From: Planococcus chinensis
GTDB taxonomy: Bacteria; Bacillota; Bacilli; Bacillales_A; Planococcaceae
Direction: 5' to 3'
DNA length: 64,000 nt
NCBI RefSeq assembly: GCF_020071995.1
Contig: NZ_JABWTK010000008.1
Location: 1-64,000, forward strand
Shown one piece after another: positions 8,591 through 16,170 of the stretch. Positions within the stretch are counted from its first letter, which is position 1; each line of letters opens with the position of its first letter. The translations under genes and the position numbers were made by a program. The notes under the pieces are model-generated. The model had not been told where the DNA came from. It saw only the letters and a program-made list of their open reading frames with translations, and did not search any database.

Positions 8591-8614
8591 ATCAAAGGAC
8601 ATTTTCATCCCTAT

Positions 8615-8653
8615 AGCGGTTCGAAAACTCCCGCTTTATCAAAACTAAGGAGG
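8615..8653 (+). promoter_or_regulatory. PreQ1-I riboswitch
   Basis: Stem P1 is AGCGG (8615-8619) pairing with CCGCT (8631-8635). The loop TTCGAAAACTC and the A-rich tail TTATCAAAACTAAGG (8636-8650) have the layout of the preQ1 class I aptamer, in which the tail folds back into the loop as a pseudoknot. The tail runs directly into the AAGGAGG ribosome binding site at 8648-8654, so ligand binding should block translation of the downstream transporter. The match to the published class I pattern and the downstream queuosine-precursor transporter support each other. Confidence 0.85.
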
Positions 8654-8660
8654 AATTTTT

Positions 8661-9377
8661 TTGTTTAACGAGTTTTGGGGCCTTGGCTTTGCTGTGGCCA
8701 ATTTTATATTGCTGCTCATCATGTACAAATTCTTCGGGAAGACCGGATTGTTTGCCTGGGTGGCGCTTTCCACTATTCTGGCCAATATCCAGGTGACGAA
8801 AACCATTGAAATCATCGGACTGACGGCTACGCTCGGCAATAGCTTGTATGCTTCCACTTTTCTGGCGACCGATATTTTGAATGAAAAATACGGCCGGAAA
8901 GATGCACAAAAAGCGGTTTGGCTTGGGTTTGCATCATTGTTGATCATGGTGATCGTCATGCAATTCGGGATGAAATTCATTCCGGCAGAAAGTGATTTCG
9001 CCAATGATTCGCTGCATACGATTTTCGGGTTGATTCCGCAAGTCGCGGTTGCCAGCATGCTTGCTTATCTGGCCAGCCAGCATCTTGATGTGTATATTTT
9101 TACAGCCATCCGGAAGGTCTTTCCAAAAGACAGCCAGTTCTGGATCCGCAACAACGGCTCTACATTGGTCAGCCAGCTGTTCGATACGCTGATTTTCACC
9201 AGCATCGCTTTTTACGGCGTCTATCCATTTGACGTCTGGCTGCAAATATTCATCTCGACTTATGTCTTGAAATTCATCGTATCCGTTCTGGACACGCCAT
9301 TCGGCTATATCGCGAAAGCATTAAAGCCAAATGATGAGAAAATAATAACACCGGCAGACGAAAAGCAGGTGTCTTGA
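8661..9377 (+). CDS. ypdP: Queuosine precursor transporter (VUT/YhhQ family)
   Basis: A 238-residue integral membrane protein of the vitamin-uptake-like YhhQ family that imports preQ1/preQ0-type precursors for tRNA queuosine. It has about six hydrophobic segments and the family signatures 'ATDILNEKYGRKDA' (near 70-83) and 'RNNGSTLVSQLFDTLIF' (near 161-177). Its start is TTG 8661, set by AAGGAGG ending at 8654. A preQ1-I riboswitch in the leader overlaps that ribosome binding site, which fixes both function and regulation well: import falls when preQ1 is plentiful. Its TGA overlaps the ATG of the next gene by one base. Confidence 0.9.
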   Translation: MFNEFWGLGFAVANFILLLIMYKFFGKTGLFAWVALSTILANIQVTKTIEIIGLTATLGNSLYASTFLATDILNEKYGRKDAQKAVWLGFASLLIMVIVMQFGMKFIPAESDFANDSLHTIFGLIPQVAVASMLAYLASQHLDVYIFTAIRKVFPKDSQFWIRNNGSTLVSQLFDTLIFTSIAFYGVYPFDVWLQIFISTYVLKFIVSVLDTPFGYIAKALKPNDEKIITPADEKQVS

Positions 9378-9772
9378 TGCTAGAAGTATTTGTGGATGCC
9401 GCAACTGCGGGTACACCGAAAGTCAGTGCAGTCGGCGTCTTTATCAAAGGCGAAGGCCATCTGATCAAATGGAGTGAATATGTCGGGGAAATGGACAACC
9501 ATATGGCTGAATTCACTGCCCTTGTAAAAGGGCTGGAACTGGCGCGTGATTTGTCTACGGGCATGGTATCAATCAAATCCGATTCGCAAGTGGCTGTTGA
9601 AGCTTTTGACCGGGGATTCACCAAAAACCAGAAGTTCAAGCCGCTTCTCGAAGAAGCGCTTCGCCTGTCGGATGGGTTCGACTATTGCTTTATCAAGTGG
9701 ATTCCCGATTCGCAGAACCGGGCTGCTGATGATTTGGCCCGCACGAAATTGCGTGCCCATAAAAAGAATTAA
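9377..9772 (+). CDS. ypdQ: RNase HI-like protein, YpdQ family
   Basis: A 131-residue RNase H fold. The four acidic positions can be seen in order: D in 'EVFVDAATAG', E in 'HMAEFTALVKGLELA', D in 'SIKSDSQVAVEA', and D in 'NRAADDLARTK'. The basic handle region of E. coli RNase HI is missing. The B. subtilis homologue YpdQ is reported to lack RNase H activity; whether this one is active cannot be read from the sequence. ATG 9377 overlaps the transporter's stop codon (TGATG), so it is probably translationally coupled to it; TTG 9374 is an alternative start. Confidence 0.8.
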   Translation: MLEVFVDAATAGTPKVSAVGVFIKGEGHLIKWSEYVGEMDNHMAEFTALVKGLELARDLSTGMVSIKSDSQVAVEAFDRGFTKNQKFKPLLEEALRLSDGFDYCFIKWIPDSQNRAADDLARTKLRAHKKN

Positions 9773-9787
9773 GGTTTTCATTTTGGA

Positions 9788-9828
9788 CTGCAGAGGTCCC
9801 GGCAAAAGCTGGGACCTCTGCAGTTTTT
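9788..9828 (+). terminator. Terminator after the transporter/RNase H-like operon
   Basis: CTGCAGAGGTCCC (9788-9800) pairs with GGGACCTCTGCAG (9811-9823), followed by TTTTT. Confidence 0.88.
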
Positions 9829-9915
9829 GGTTGTGCCTCTGTTTCACAAGTTGCATAAAGACGCTGAGCCGAAAGTCTGGTAAACTGAAAACAGTTTGAA
9901 TCTTGGAGGAATCGT

Positions 9916-10125
9916 ATGAATTCAAAATTAGGAACTGTGCTCGATATCATCATTTTATTGATTGGACCTTGGATTTTATACACGCGCGTACTTGAAATTA
10001 TCGACAACGGCGCTTCTTTGTATCCGGTCATTTCGATTATTATCATTACACTGGCTGTTGTGTTTGCCGTCTACAATTTGTATCACGTGATCTCGGCCAG
10101 ACAGCAGAACAATTCGAAAAAATAG
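9916..10125 (+). CDS. Small two-helix membrane protein
   Basis: A 69-residue hypothetical protein. Two hydrophobic helices (about residues 7-25 and 36-58) are joined by the short polar stretch 'LEIIDNGAS', and the tail is positively charged. ATG 9916 is preceded by TTGGAGGAAT. It is followed after 18 bases by another small membrane protein gene in the same direction, so the two may form an operon. I do not recognise the family. Confidence 0.65.
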   Translation: MNSKLGTVLDIIILLIGPWILYTRVLEIIDNGASLYPVISIIIITLAVVFAVYNLYHVISARQQNNSKK

Positions 10126-10143
10126 TTGAAAAGGTGATTTTTC

Positions 10144-10461
10144 TTGAAATCGGTGTTGTTTTATTTTATTCCGCTCGCCATGTTTGCAGCCGTCAATAAT
10201 TTGGTGGACCGCTTATATTGGCCGTATTATCTGGTACTGCTTCTGGCTTTCCTTGTTTTTCAGCTGGCGCGTGTGCGTTATCCGAAAGACGCTGTGCCGC
10301 CAATCGCAAAAGTCAGTCAGGCCATCTTTTACATACTGACGGTCGCTTTCATCTTCCGGGACCAATATTTGGATCCATGGATCATCAATGTCCTGCTCGG
10401 CATCACACTTGGCATCGTCATTGTTGAAATCATGCAGTATAAAAAAAAGCCGTTGTCATGA
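10144..10461 (+). CDS. Small membrane protein with four predicted helices
   Basis: A 105-residue hydrophobic protein with segments near 4-20, 27-42, 60-73 and 78-97, and basic residues between the second and third. The start is TTG 10144, with AAAAGGTGAT upstream. The end of the gene is built into the following terminator hairpin, and the last codons form its left arm. No family is recognised. Confidence 0.65.
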   Translation: MKSVLFYFIPLAMFAAVNNLVDRLYWPYYLVLLLAFLVFQLARVRYPKDAVPPIAKVSQAIFYILTVAFIFRDQYLDPWIINVLLGITLGIVIVEIMQYKKKPLS

Positions 10462-10472
10462 CGGCTTTTTTT
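10445..10472. terminator. Terminator overlapping the 3' end of the small membrane gene
   Basis: AAAAGCCGT and ACGGCTTTT form the stem, followed by a T run; an A run on the other side makes it usable from the left-facing gene at 10505 too. Confidence 0.8.
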
Positions 10473-10504
10473 CATGGGGATACTACGGGATGATTGAAAG
10501 ATTC

Positions 10505-10681
10505 TTAAAGCAGATCCAGCAAACTGTTTGTAATAAGAATGAATATACTGAGAAACCCCACTTCGTAAAGGGTGTTTTTGGAAAGCAGCTTTTCCCCTTC
10601 CTTCTTTTCAAAAAAGAACTTGATGGCCGAGAAAAAGAAGGCAAAACAAACGGCGCTTAACACAATGCTCCCATTGACCAT
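10505..10681 (-). CDS. Small two-helix membrane protein
   Basis: A 58-residue protein with two hydrophobic segments, 'SIVLSAVCFAFFFSAIKFFF' and a C-terminal 'VGFLSIFILITNSLLDLL', separated by a highly charged loop (EKKEGEKLLSK). ATG 10681 is supported by AGGGAG just upstream; the open frame extends seven codons further without a ribosome binding site. It is preceded by a 40-residue membrane protein gene on the same strand. Unidentified. Confidence 0.6.
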   Translation of the reverse strand: MVNGSIVLSAVCFAFFFSAIKFFFEKKEGEKLLSKNTLYEVGFLSIFILITNSLLDLL

Positions 10682-10709
10682 GGCTCTCCCTGCTTTCTGC
10701 AAACGGCTA

Positions 10710-10832
10710 TTATTTTGTGAAATACCAGACCAGTGCCAAGACCACAGCTACGATGACCCAAGTGATGATCCGGATTAAATTTCGTTTTTTGCGGATCTCC
10801 GCTTCTTCTTTGACGTCCTTCATTAAAGGCAT
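10710..10832 (-). CDS. 40-residue single-pass membrane protein
   Basis: A short frame with a clear start: ATG 10832, preceded by GGGAGTGAAAAAC. The N-terminal half is strongly charged (MKDVKEEAEIRKKRN). It is followed by one hydrophobic helix (LIRIITWVIVAVVLALVWYF) and ends TK. Charge pattern and ribosome binding site argue that it is a real small protein. It lies 28 bases upstream of the 58-residue membrane protein and is probably co-transcribed with it. No homologue is recognised. Confidence 0.6.
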   Translation of the reverse strand: MPLMKDVKEEAEIRKKRNLIRIITWVIVAVVLALVWYFTK

Positions 10833-10933
10833 GTTTTTCACTCCCTATTCTATACGTTTCATACATGCGAAAGTTTCTGTAAATACCTTTTTATGCCACA
10901 ATCCATTAAGATAAAAAAAAGGAGGTTATACCT

Positions 10934-11947
10934 GTGAAAAGATTGCTGTTTCCTTTTCTGTCTCTTATGATCCTTGCAGGATGCAACGATGCTCCGGCTA
11001 ATCCGAAAGAAGCGAATGTCGCTACGGAAGCCATTGCAGGCGGCCTTGAAATTCCTTGGTCCATCAATAAAACAAACGATGAATTTTATATTTCGGAACG
11101 AACCGGCAACGTTGCCCATATTGCGGCAAATGGCCAAGTGACGCACCAGCCGGTCGAATTTTCCGATCCCCTGTCTTCAGCGGCTGAAGCCGGATTCCTT
11201 GGCTTTGTGCTGGCACCCGATTTTGCTGAATCCAAGCAAGCGTACGGTTATTATGTCTATGATCAGGACGGACGCTCTTTCAATAAGATTGCCCGCTTCG
11301 TCCAGGCAGACGGTTCATGGAGTGAAACGGACGTCTTGCTTGAAGGCATTCCGACAGGTAATGTGCATCACGGCGGACGCCTTGAAATTGATGAAAACGG
11401 CGCGCTGTTCGCCACCATCGGCGATGCTTCAGAACCTGACCTCGCCCAGGACCTTGGGTCGGTCAACGGCAAAATCCTGCGCTTGAACGAGTCGGATGAA
11501 TTCGAGATTTATTCACACGGCCACCGCAATCCGCAAGGCATCGCCTGGGCAGACGGCACGATGTATGCATCGGAACATGGCCAATCAGCCAATGACGAAA
11601 TCAACATCATCGAAGAAGGCAATAATTATGGCTGGCCGGTGATTGAAGGCGATGCCACCGAAGAAGGCATGGAAGCGCCTTTCTATACGACTGGCGCTGA
11701 TGATACCTGGGCCCCGAGCGGAATTGCCGTAAAAGACGGACTGCTTTATGTGGCTGCCCTTCGCGGCACCGCCATCAAAGTGATTGACCTAGAAACCGGT
11801 GAAGTCACCGATTCATTCGAAGGCTTTGGCCGGGTCCGTGACGTCTTTGTTGACGGGGAAGATGTCTATTTTATCACCAACAATACAGACGGCCGCGGGA
11901 CTCCATCCGAAAACGACGATCAGCTATACCGGTTGGGCAACGAATAG
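10934..11947 (+). CDS. Lipoprotein PQQ-dependent sugar dehydrogenase-like beta-propeller
   Basis: A 337-residue protein of the soluble glucose/sorbosone (aldose sugar) dehydrogenase family. It begins with a lipoprotein signal: a basic start, a hydrophobic stretch and the lipobox LAGC (Cys18), so it should be anchored on the outer face of the membrane. Family motifs are 'GNVHHGGRLEIDENGALFATIGDA', 'NGKILRLN', 'YSHGHRNPQGIAW' and 'ANDEINIIEEGNNYGWPV'. Homologues oxidise aldoses using PQQ; no PQQ synthesis gene is in this window, so the cofactor would have to be scavenged or the activity differs. The start is GTG 10934 with AAAGGAGG at 10917-10924. It appears to be a single-gene unit. Confidence 0.85.
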   Translation: MKRLLFPFLSLMILAGCNDAPANPKEANVATEAIAGGLEIPWSINKTNDEFYISERTGNVAHIAANGQVTHQPVEFSDPLSSAAEAGFLGFVLAPDFAESKQAYGYYVYDQDGRSFNKIARFVQADGSWSETDVLLEGIPTGNVHHGGRLEIDENGALFATIGDASEPDLAQDLGSVNGKILRLNESDEFEIYSHGHRNPQGIAWADGTMYASEHGQSANDEINIIEEGNNYGWPVIEGDATEEGMEAPFYTTGADDTWAPSGIAVKDGLLYVAALRGTAIKVIDLETGEVTDSFEGFGRVRDVFVDGEDVYFITNNTDGRGTPSENDDQLYRLGNE

Positions 11948-11976
11948 AAAAGACGCCAATGCTGGCGTCTTTTTTA
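11947..11976. terminator. Terminator between convergent genes
   Basis: AAAAGACGCC and GGCGTCTTTT form the stem with loop AATGCT, followed by further T. It overlaps the last codons of the left-facing acetyltransferase gene. Confidence 0.8.
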
Positions 11977-12471
11977 TAGGAATTTCACCATAAGCTCTTC
12001 ATCGGTGTATTCGTCCCCTGATTTCATCGCGCGGTATTCCGTGCCGTATTTTTCAAATCCGAAGCGCTGATATAACCCAATCGCCGAACGGTTGTTGCTG
12101 GAGACAGCCAAATACAGCTGTTCGATGCCTTCCCATTCGTTTGCATAATCGAGCAATTCCTCCATCAGTCTTTTGGCAACGCCGTTTCCTCTGGCGCGCG
12201 GGGTTACGTAAACCGCCACAACATTTGCCCGGTGCTTCATCTTTTTCCCGGCTTCTCTCAGAAGCGTGACATTGCCGACCAACTGCCCTTCCCAAAAAGC
12301 GCCGAATGTGACCGCTAATTGGGAAGCCAAACTTTCTGCAGTCATTTCGACCGGCTTTTGAAGTGCGTCTTCCAGGACCGAACCGAATGCATCCGGATTA
12401 TTGGTCAACGCTTCGATGCGAAGCTCGCGGTAAGAAGCGGCGTCCTCAGCCGTCAATTCACGAATATCCAT
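11974..12471 (-). CDS. GNAT-family N-acetyltransferase
   Basis: A 165-residue acetyltransferase with the complete GNAT core: 'VVAVYVTPRARGNGVAKRLMEEL' (acetyl-CoA loop RARGNGVA), then 'LYLAVSSNNRSAIGLYQRFGFEKYG'. The opening 'MDIRELTAEDAASYRELRIEAL' is typical of small-molecule or ribosomal-protein acetyltransferases. ATG 12471 is preceded by AAAAGGAAGA; the open frame upstream overlaps the previous gene and is rejected. It follows the S66 peptidase gene by 16 bases, so the two are probably co-transcribed. A pairing of an MccF-like peptidase with an acetyltransferase hints at handling of a toxic amino compound, but this is speculation. Confidence 0.8.
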   Translation of the reverse strand: MDIRELTAEDAASYRELRIEALTNNPDAFGSVLEDALQKPVEMTAESLASQLAVTFGAFWEGQLVGNVTLLREAGKKMKHRANVVAVYVTPRARGNGVAKRLMEELLDYANEWEGIEQLYLAVSSNNRSAIGLYQRFGFEKYGTEYRAMKSGDEYTDEELMVKFL

Positions 12472-12487
12472 TGGCCATTCTTCCTTT

Positions 12488-13498
12488 TCATTTGAATTCG
12501 ATTTGGACTTTTCCTTTGCCGTCCGCGACATCAATTGTCGTGTAGGCTCCGTTGATAAACGTAATTTGTGGCGGAACGTGGCCAAGGTCGATGTCATAGG
12601 CAATTGGAACACCAAGTTCATCCGATAAATCCTCATACATTTTTTCAACGGTGTAGCCGCCGATTTCCTGGTTCGCCGGGCTTCTGCCGAAGACGATGCC
12701 GGAAATGTGATTAAACCAGCCCGCATATTTCATCTGCGTCAATGACCGCTTTAAATCCGCGACATTCATCTCGCAGTTTTCCAAATACCATACGACCGGT
12801 TCATCGGGTATGTGGCGTTCCCTAAATGCGTTTACGTCCCCGTACGGAGTCCCGATCAAATGGCGGATGACGTCAATGCAGCCGCCAAGCAAGCGGCCAG
12901 TAAATTGCTCCGCTTCGCCTGAAACGGTCTTCCACTCCGTCGGTTCTGTCAAATTGAAAATAACAGGCGTCGGGTTTTCAAAATCCCATTCTTTCTGGTA
13001 TTTCTCAGACGATACTTGCGTGATCGATCCGCCTGCTTTCGTTTGGAGAACGTCCAGCCATTTCGCCGTGGTGTCATCTGATTCCGGACCGCGAAGGTCG
13101 ACCAAGTTGCCGCTATGTGCCGTTGCATATCCGGTATTTAACGTGACAGCCAACAAAAGCATGCTGATATCCGAATAGCCCATAATCCATTTCAAGTCGA
13201 CTTTTTCAAAATCGAGAAATTCCAGTATTTCCACCAGCAGTTCTCCACCCCATGGCGGCATGACCAAATCGATTGACGGATCGCTGAGCATATTCATCAA
13301 TTCTTCTGCACGGACTTCTGCCGGCGCGGATTTCGCTTCTTTTTGCGTCCAGGCGGTGTCCCCCACCGTCAGTTTAAAGCCCCGCTCTTCTAAGCGTTCA
13401 ATGGATTTTTTTAATACCTCATGCATGTCGGGCGCAACTCCTGAAGAAGGAGCCGTCACTCCAATGGTTTCAATCTTGCGGTCTGGATATCTGATCAT
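12488..13498 (-). CDS. S66-family peptidase (LD-carboxypeptidase / MccF-like)
   Basis: A 336-residue serine carboxypeptidase of family S66. The nucleophile is Ser109 in 'MGYSDIS'; the glutamate of 'YLENCEMNVADL' and the histidine of 'DLGHVPPQITF' complete the Ser-Glu-His triad. The 'MPPWGGELLVEIL' segment before the serine is like MccF-type enzymes, which cleave peptide-nucleotide antibiotics, as well as cell-wall LD-carboxypeptidases. No signal peptide is seen, so it acts in the cytoplasm. Start: an ATG at 13504 directly abuts AAGGAGA, whereas ATG 13498 has a normal seven-base gap, so 13498 is preferred. Confidence 0.85.
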   Translation of the reverse strand: MIRYPDRKIETIGVTAPSSGVAPDMHEVLKKSIERLEERGFKLTVGDTAWTQKEAKSAPAEVRAEELMNMLSDPSIDLVMPPWGGELLVEILEFLDFEKVDLKWIMGYSDISMLLLAVTLNTGYATAHSGNLVDLRGPESDDTTAKWLDVLQTKAGGSITQVSSEKYQKEWDFENPTPVIFNLTEPTEWKTVSGEAEQFTGRLLGGCIDVIRHLIGTPYGDVNAFRERHIPDEPVVWYLENCEMNVADLKRSLTQMKYAGWFNHISGIVFGRSPANQEIGGYTVEKMYEDLSDELGVPIAYDIDLGHVPPQITFINGAYTTIDVADGKGKVQIEFK

Positions 13499-13523
13499 CG
13501 TCATTCTCCTTTACTGATTGGCG

Positions 13524-13730
13524 TTATGTAAATGATACGAGTGCGAGAATGATTCCGCAAAGGATAACTCCACCAAGCAGAAATAAAAATGCTTGAGTGA
13601 CCAAATCCCAAAACGGGCTTGGGGTTTTGTCCAATCGATTCCGGTTTAAATCCAGCACGCCTGGCGAAAGGCCTGAAGAAGTCGATTGTACCGTATAATT
13701 CTTTGTTTTTTTCTTGTTGCGAGATAACAT
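13524..13730 (-). CDS. Small protein with one C-terminal membrane helix
   Basis: A 68-residue hypothetical protein. The first 45 residues are polar and basic (SRNKKKTKNY...), followed by one hydrophobic helix near residues 46-66 (AFLFLLGGVILCGIILALV). ATG 13730 is preceded by AAGGAGG with a six-base gap, which overrides the earlier in-frame ATG at 13754. It is 25 bases upstream of the S66 peptidase gene and may head that operon. Unidentified. Confidence 0.6.
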   Translation of the reverse strand: MLSRNKKKTKNYTVQSTSSGLSPGVLDLNRNRLDKTPSPFWDLVTQAFLFLLGGVILCGIILALVSFT

Positions 13731-13911
13731 CAAATTCCTCCTTGAACTTTCCAATTAAATATACCTTATTGGATATATTATACTAGAGAAGATGATATTT
13801 TACAGAAATTTTTTAAAAAATGAAAATAGACGGTTTTCGTGGAGGCCCGCATAATGCTTGTCAATGCGGGTATTAAAAATAGCAGAGTAAAAATTAGGAG
13901 GAGATGGACAA

Positions 13912-14556
13912 ATGAAAGTGTTGATCGTCGGTGCAAACGGCCAGATTGGACGCCATTTGGTTCAATTGCTGGCGGAATCGGAAGAACATACACCAAAAGC
14001 CATGATCCGGCTTGAAGAACAAATCAGCTATTTTAATTCGCTTGGGGTCGAAACCGTGTTGACCAGCCTTGAAGGCAGTGTAGATGAGATTGCCGAAGCG
14101 ATGGAAGGCTGTGATGCGGTCGTGTTCACGGCTGGAAGCGGCGGCGCTACAGGTGCTGACAAAACTTTGCTGATCGACTTGGACGGAGCAGCGAAAACAA
14201 TTAAAGCAGCGGAACAAACCGGTACGGAGCGCTTCCTGATGGTCAGCGCCATCCATGCTGACCGGCGTGAGATGTGGGGCGAAGACATTGCTCCATATTA
14301 CGTTGCCAAGCACCACGCCGACAATATTTTGCGGGCCAGCGGGCTCGTCTATACCATCGTCCGGCCAGGGTTGCTGACAAATGATCCTGGAACCGGACGC
14401 ATCCGGGCAACGGAAAATTTGGATTCCGGCCCGATTCCAAGAGAAGACGTGGCAAGAGTGCTGCTCCACTGCCTGGATAACGAGCACGTTTTCAATAAAA
14501 CCTTTGAAATCATATCTGGAGACGACGAAATCGAAGAAGCTTTGGACCGGTTATAG
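13912..14556 (+). CDS. NAD(P)-binding atypical SDR, YhfK-like
   Basis: A 214-residue Rossmann protein of the atypical short-chain dehydrogenase type, like B. subtilis YhfK. The dinucleotide loop is GANGQIG at residues 7-13, followed by 'CDAVVFTAGSGGATGADKTLLIDLDGA', 'MVSAIHAD' and 'YYVAKHHAD', where the YxxxK-like pair sits, then 'YTIVRPGLLTNDPGTG'. The substrate is unknown; such proteins are often NADPH-linked stress reductases or sensors. AGGAGG lies just before ATG 13912. A CCCGCAT/ATGCGGG hairpin lies in the leader (about 13846-13871). Confidence 0.82.
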   Translation: MKVLIVGANGQIGRHLVQLLAESEEHTPKAMIRLEEQISYFNSLGVETVLTSLEGSVDEIAEAMEGCDAVVFTAGSGGATGADKTLLIDLDGAAKTIKAAEQTGTERFLMVSAIHADRREMWGEDIAPYYVAKHHADNILRASGLVYTIVRPGLLTNDPGTGRIRATENLDSGPIPREDVARVLLHCLDNEHVFNKTFEIISGDDEIEEALDRL

Positions 14557-14615
14557 TAATATATGGTTCTGTTTACCGCTTGAATTGGAGGACTCTCCTT
14601 ATTAAATAAAGGCAA

Positions 14616-14658
14616 AAAAGTGCCCGACAACTCATAAATAGAGTTGCCAGGCATTTTC
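14616..14658. terminator. Terminator-like hairpin
   Basis: The imperfect stem AAAGTGCCcGACAACTC / GAGTTGcCAGGCATTTT lies between the YhfK-like gene and the left-facing HxlR gene. It fits a terminator for the former. Confidence 0.65.
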
Positions 14659-14721
14659 ATATGAAGACAACTCTTCGTACGATCCTTCAAATCTTTTTAG
14701 ATATTTTATAGGACGGCTGCT

Positions 14722-15075
14722 TTAGCTGTTTTCAGTTTTCTTATCCAGGTTGCGATCTATATATTCTTTTCCCCATTCATACATCGAGTCCAGTATCGGA
14801 ATGAGGCTTCTTCCTTGTTCGGTAAGGGAGTATTCCACTTTTGGCGGAACCACTGGGTAAACTTCACGGTGAATAATCAAGTGATCTTCTAGTTCACGCA
14901 ATTGATTCACAAGCATCCGCTGGGTAATCCCTGGCATAAGGTTTTTTAATTCCCCGAAACGTTTCGTTCCTTCTTTCCCTAAATGCCATAGCACTAGCAT
15001 CTTCCACTTTCCTCCGATAATAGAAAGTGTCAGCTCTTTTTCACAATTAAAAACTTTTTCTCCTAAATTAGGCAT
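14722..15075 (-). CDS. hxlR: HxlR-family transcriptional regulator
   Basis: A 117-residue winged-helix regulator of the HxlR/DUF24 family. The diagnostic N-terminal cysteine is present in '[23 protein letters not shown]' (Cys11), followed by '[28 protein letters not shown]' (recognition helix) and '[13 protein letters not shown]' (wing). B. subtilis HxlR activates hxlAB in response to formaldehyde. The hxlA–hxlB genes lie 1.4 kb upstream on the same strand, which supports the name. Its own promoter contains a GTATACTTTT sequence also found in front of hxlA. The symbol is given with caution because many DUF24 paralogues respond to quinones or other electrophiles. Confidence 0.78.
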   Translation of the reverse strand: MPNLGEKVFNCEKELTLSIIGGKWKMLVLWHLGKEGTKRFGELKNLMPGITQRMLVNQLRELEDHLIIHREVYPVVPPKVEYSLTEQGRSLIPILDSMYEWGKEYIDRNLDKKTENS

Positions 15076-15107
15076 TCATTTTCTTCCTTCCTTCTTCACT
15101 TTCCACC

Positions 15108-15170
15108 GTATACTTTTCGATACTATAGGATAAAAAAGCAAGTACTGTAATTAAGGTAACTTACTAAGTT
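15108..15170 (-). promoter_or_regulatory. Promoter and candidate operators of the HxlR gene
   Basis: On the minus strand an ATTACA-like -35 (15146-15151) and TATAGT -10 (15122-15127) can be read. The -10 lies inside GTATACTTTTCGATACTATAGG (15108-15129, plus strand), which shares GTATACTTTT-Y-G with the hxlA upstream region. A perfect 6-1-6 inverted repeat AACTTACTAAGTT lies at 15158-15170. Confidence 0.45.
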
Positions 15171-15299
15171 TACTTGAAAGAATGCAGTTAGTAAATTTTT
15201 CTGCAAGAGAATAATGTCTTTGCAGGCATGTTCGATATTGAGAAAAACCGCCAAAGATTTATCCTATTTAAGTCTCCTAAACGAACTGCCATGAATGGA

Positions 15300-16151
15300 T
15301 CAGGCCATTGGAAGCCTTTCAGAAATTTTTTCTTTATGAACGCTGAAAGTACCTTCTCGCTCTAAAATGAACTTTTCTATCACATGAAGCACTCCTTCTT
15401 CATTGTTCGAAAAAGTAGTGTAATCTGCCTTATCTTTTACTGCCATTACGGCATTGCCCATAGCTACGCCAAGGCCAGCCGCCTCAATCAGCTCAATGTC
15501 ATTAAAGTTGTCGCCGATGCCGATGATTTCTGTACGTTCAATGCCAAGTTTTTTTGCTAAGTATAACAAGGCGCTGCCTTTGTTTGCCTCCGGGTGGGTG
15601 ATTTCAAGATAGTGTTTTTTTGATTTGGCAATGTGGGCAGACTCCCCGAATAATATTTGCAATTCGTTCTGTAAATGATCGAGCACGTCCGGTTCTTCGA
15701 TAAAAAGCAGTTTTGTGACGTCTTTTTGGACCAGTTTGATCAGATCAGGCTCTATTTGATAGGGAACTTTAACTGCTTCAGCATATGCGATCAGTTTGTC
15801 ATTTTCGACGGCACTATAGAGAATATCATTCTGGTATATTTGTAGATGCAATTTTTTCTTACGAGAAATCTCGATTAGCTTTTGTGCAATGCCAGGAGGA
15901 ACCGTACGCTCGTACCATACTTCTTTCTCATTCACGTCCTTAATCAGTGCACCTTGATATGTAATGAGCGGTACATTTAGATTCAATTGCAATGCAATGC
16001 GCTTGGCAGAAGAAAACATGCGTCCTGTAGCAATCGTGACAATTGTTCCCGCTTCCACCGCTTTTTGAATAGCCGTCACAGTAGCTGGTGAAATCATTAA
16101 GTCGTCTGTGAGCAGTGTTCCGTCTAGATCGATTGCGACCATTTTATACAT
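15300..16151 (-). CDS. Cof-type HAD-IIB phosphatase
   Basis: A 283-residue sugar-phosphatase-like HAD hydrolase. Motif I is 'AIDLDGTLL' (Asp8 nucleophile, Asp10), motif II the T of 'TIATGR', motif III a lysine near 'HPEANKGSALLYLAKKLG', and motif IV 'GIGDNFNDIELIEAAGLGVAMGNA'. The C2-type cap lies between motifs II and III. The open frame reaches upstream to 16220, but AAGGAGAG fixes ATG 16151. It sits between hxlB and the HxlR gene, so a role in sugar-phosphate balance around formaldehyde fixation is possible; the substrate cannot be predicted. Confidence 0.85.
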   Translation of the reverse strand: MYKMVAIDLDGTLLTDDLMISPATVTAIQKAVEAGTIVTIATGRMFSSAKRIALQLNLNVPLITYQGALIKDVNEKEVWYERTVPPGIAQKLIEISRKKKLHLQIYQNDILYSAVENDKLIAYAEAVKVPYQIEPDLIKLVQKDVTKLLFIEEPDVLDHLQNELQILFGESAHIAKSKKHYLEITHPEANKGSALLYLAKKLGIERTEIIGIGDNFNDIELIEAAGLGVAMGNAVMAVKDKADYTTFSNNEEGVLHVIEKFILEREGTFSVHKEKISERLPMA

Positions 16152-16170
16152 AGGTTCTCTCCTTGCAATT

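Noticed and set aside
9851-9886. TTGCAT / TAAACT promoter for the 69-residue protein
   Set aside because: The spacing is 24 bases, too long for a vegetative promoter.
11974-12726. Acetyltransferase starting at the far upstream ATG
   Set aside because: That frame overlaps the S66 peptidase gene, has no ribosome binding site, and the GNAT fold begins at 12471.
13846-13871. GGGTAT as a SigB promoter of the YhfK-like gene
   Set aside because: No GTTT-type -35 lies 13-15 bases upstream; the hairpin there explains the sequence as well.
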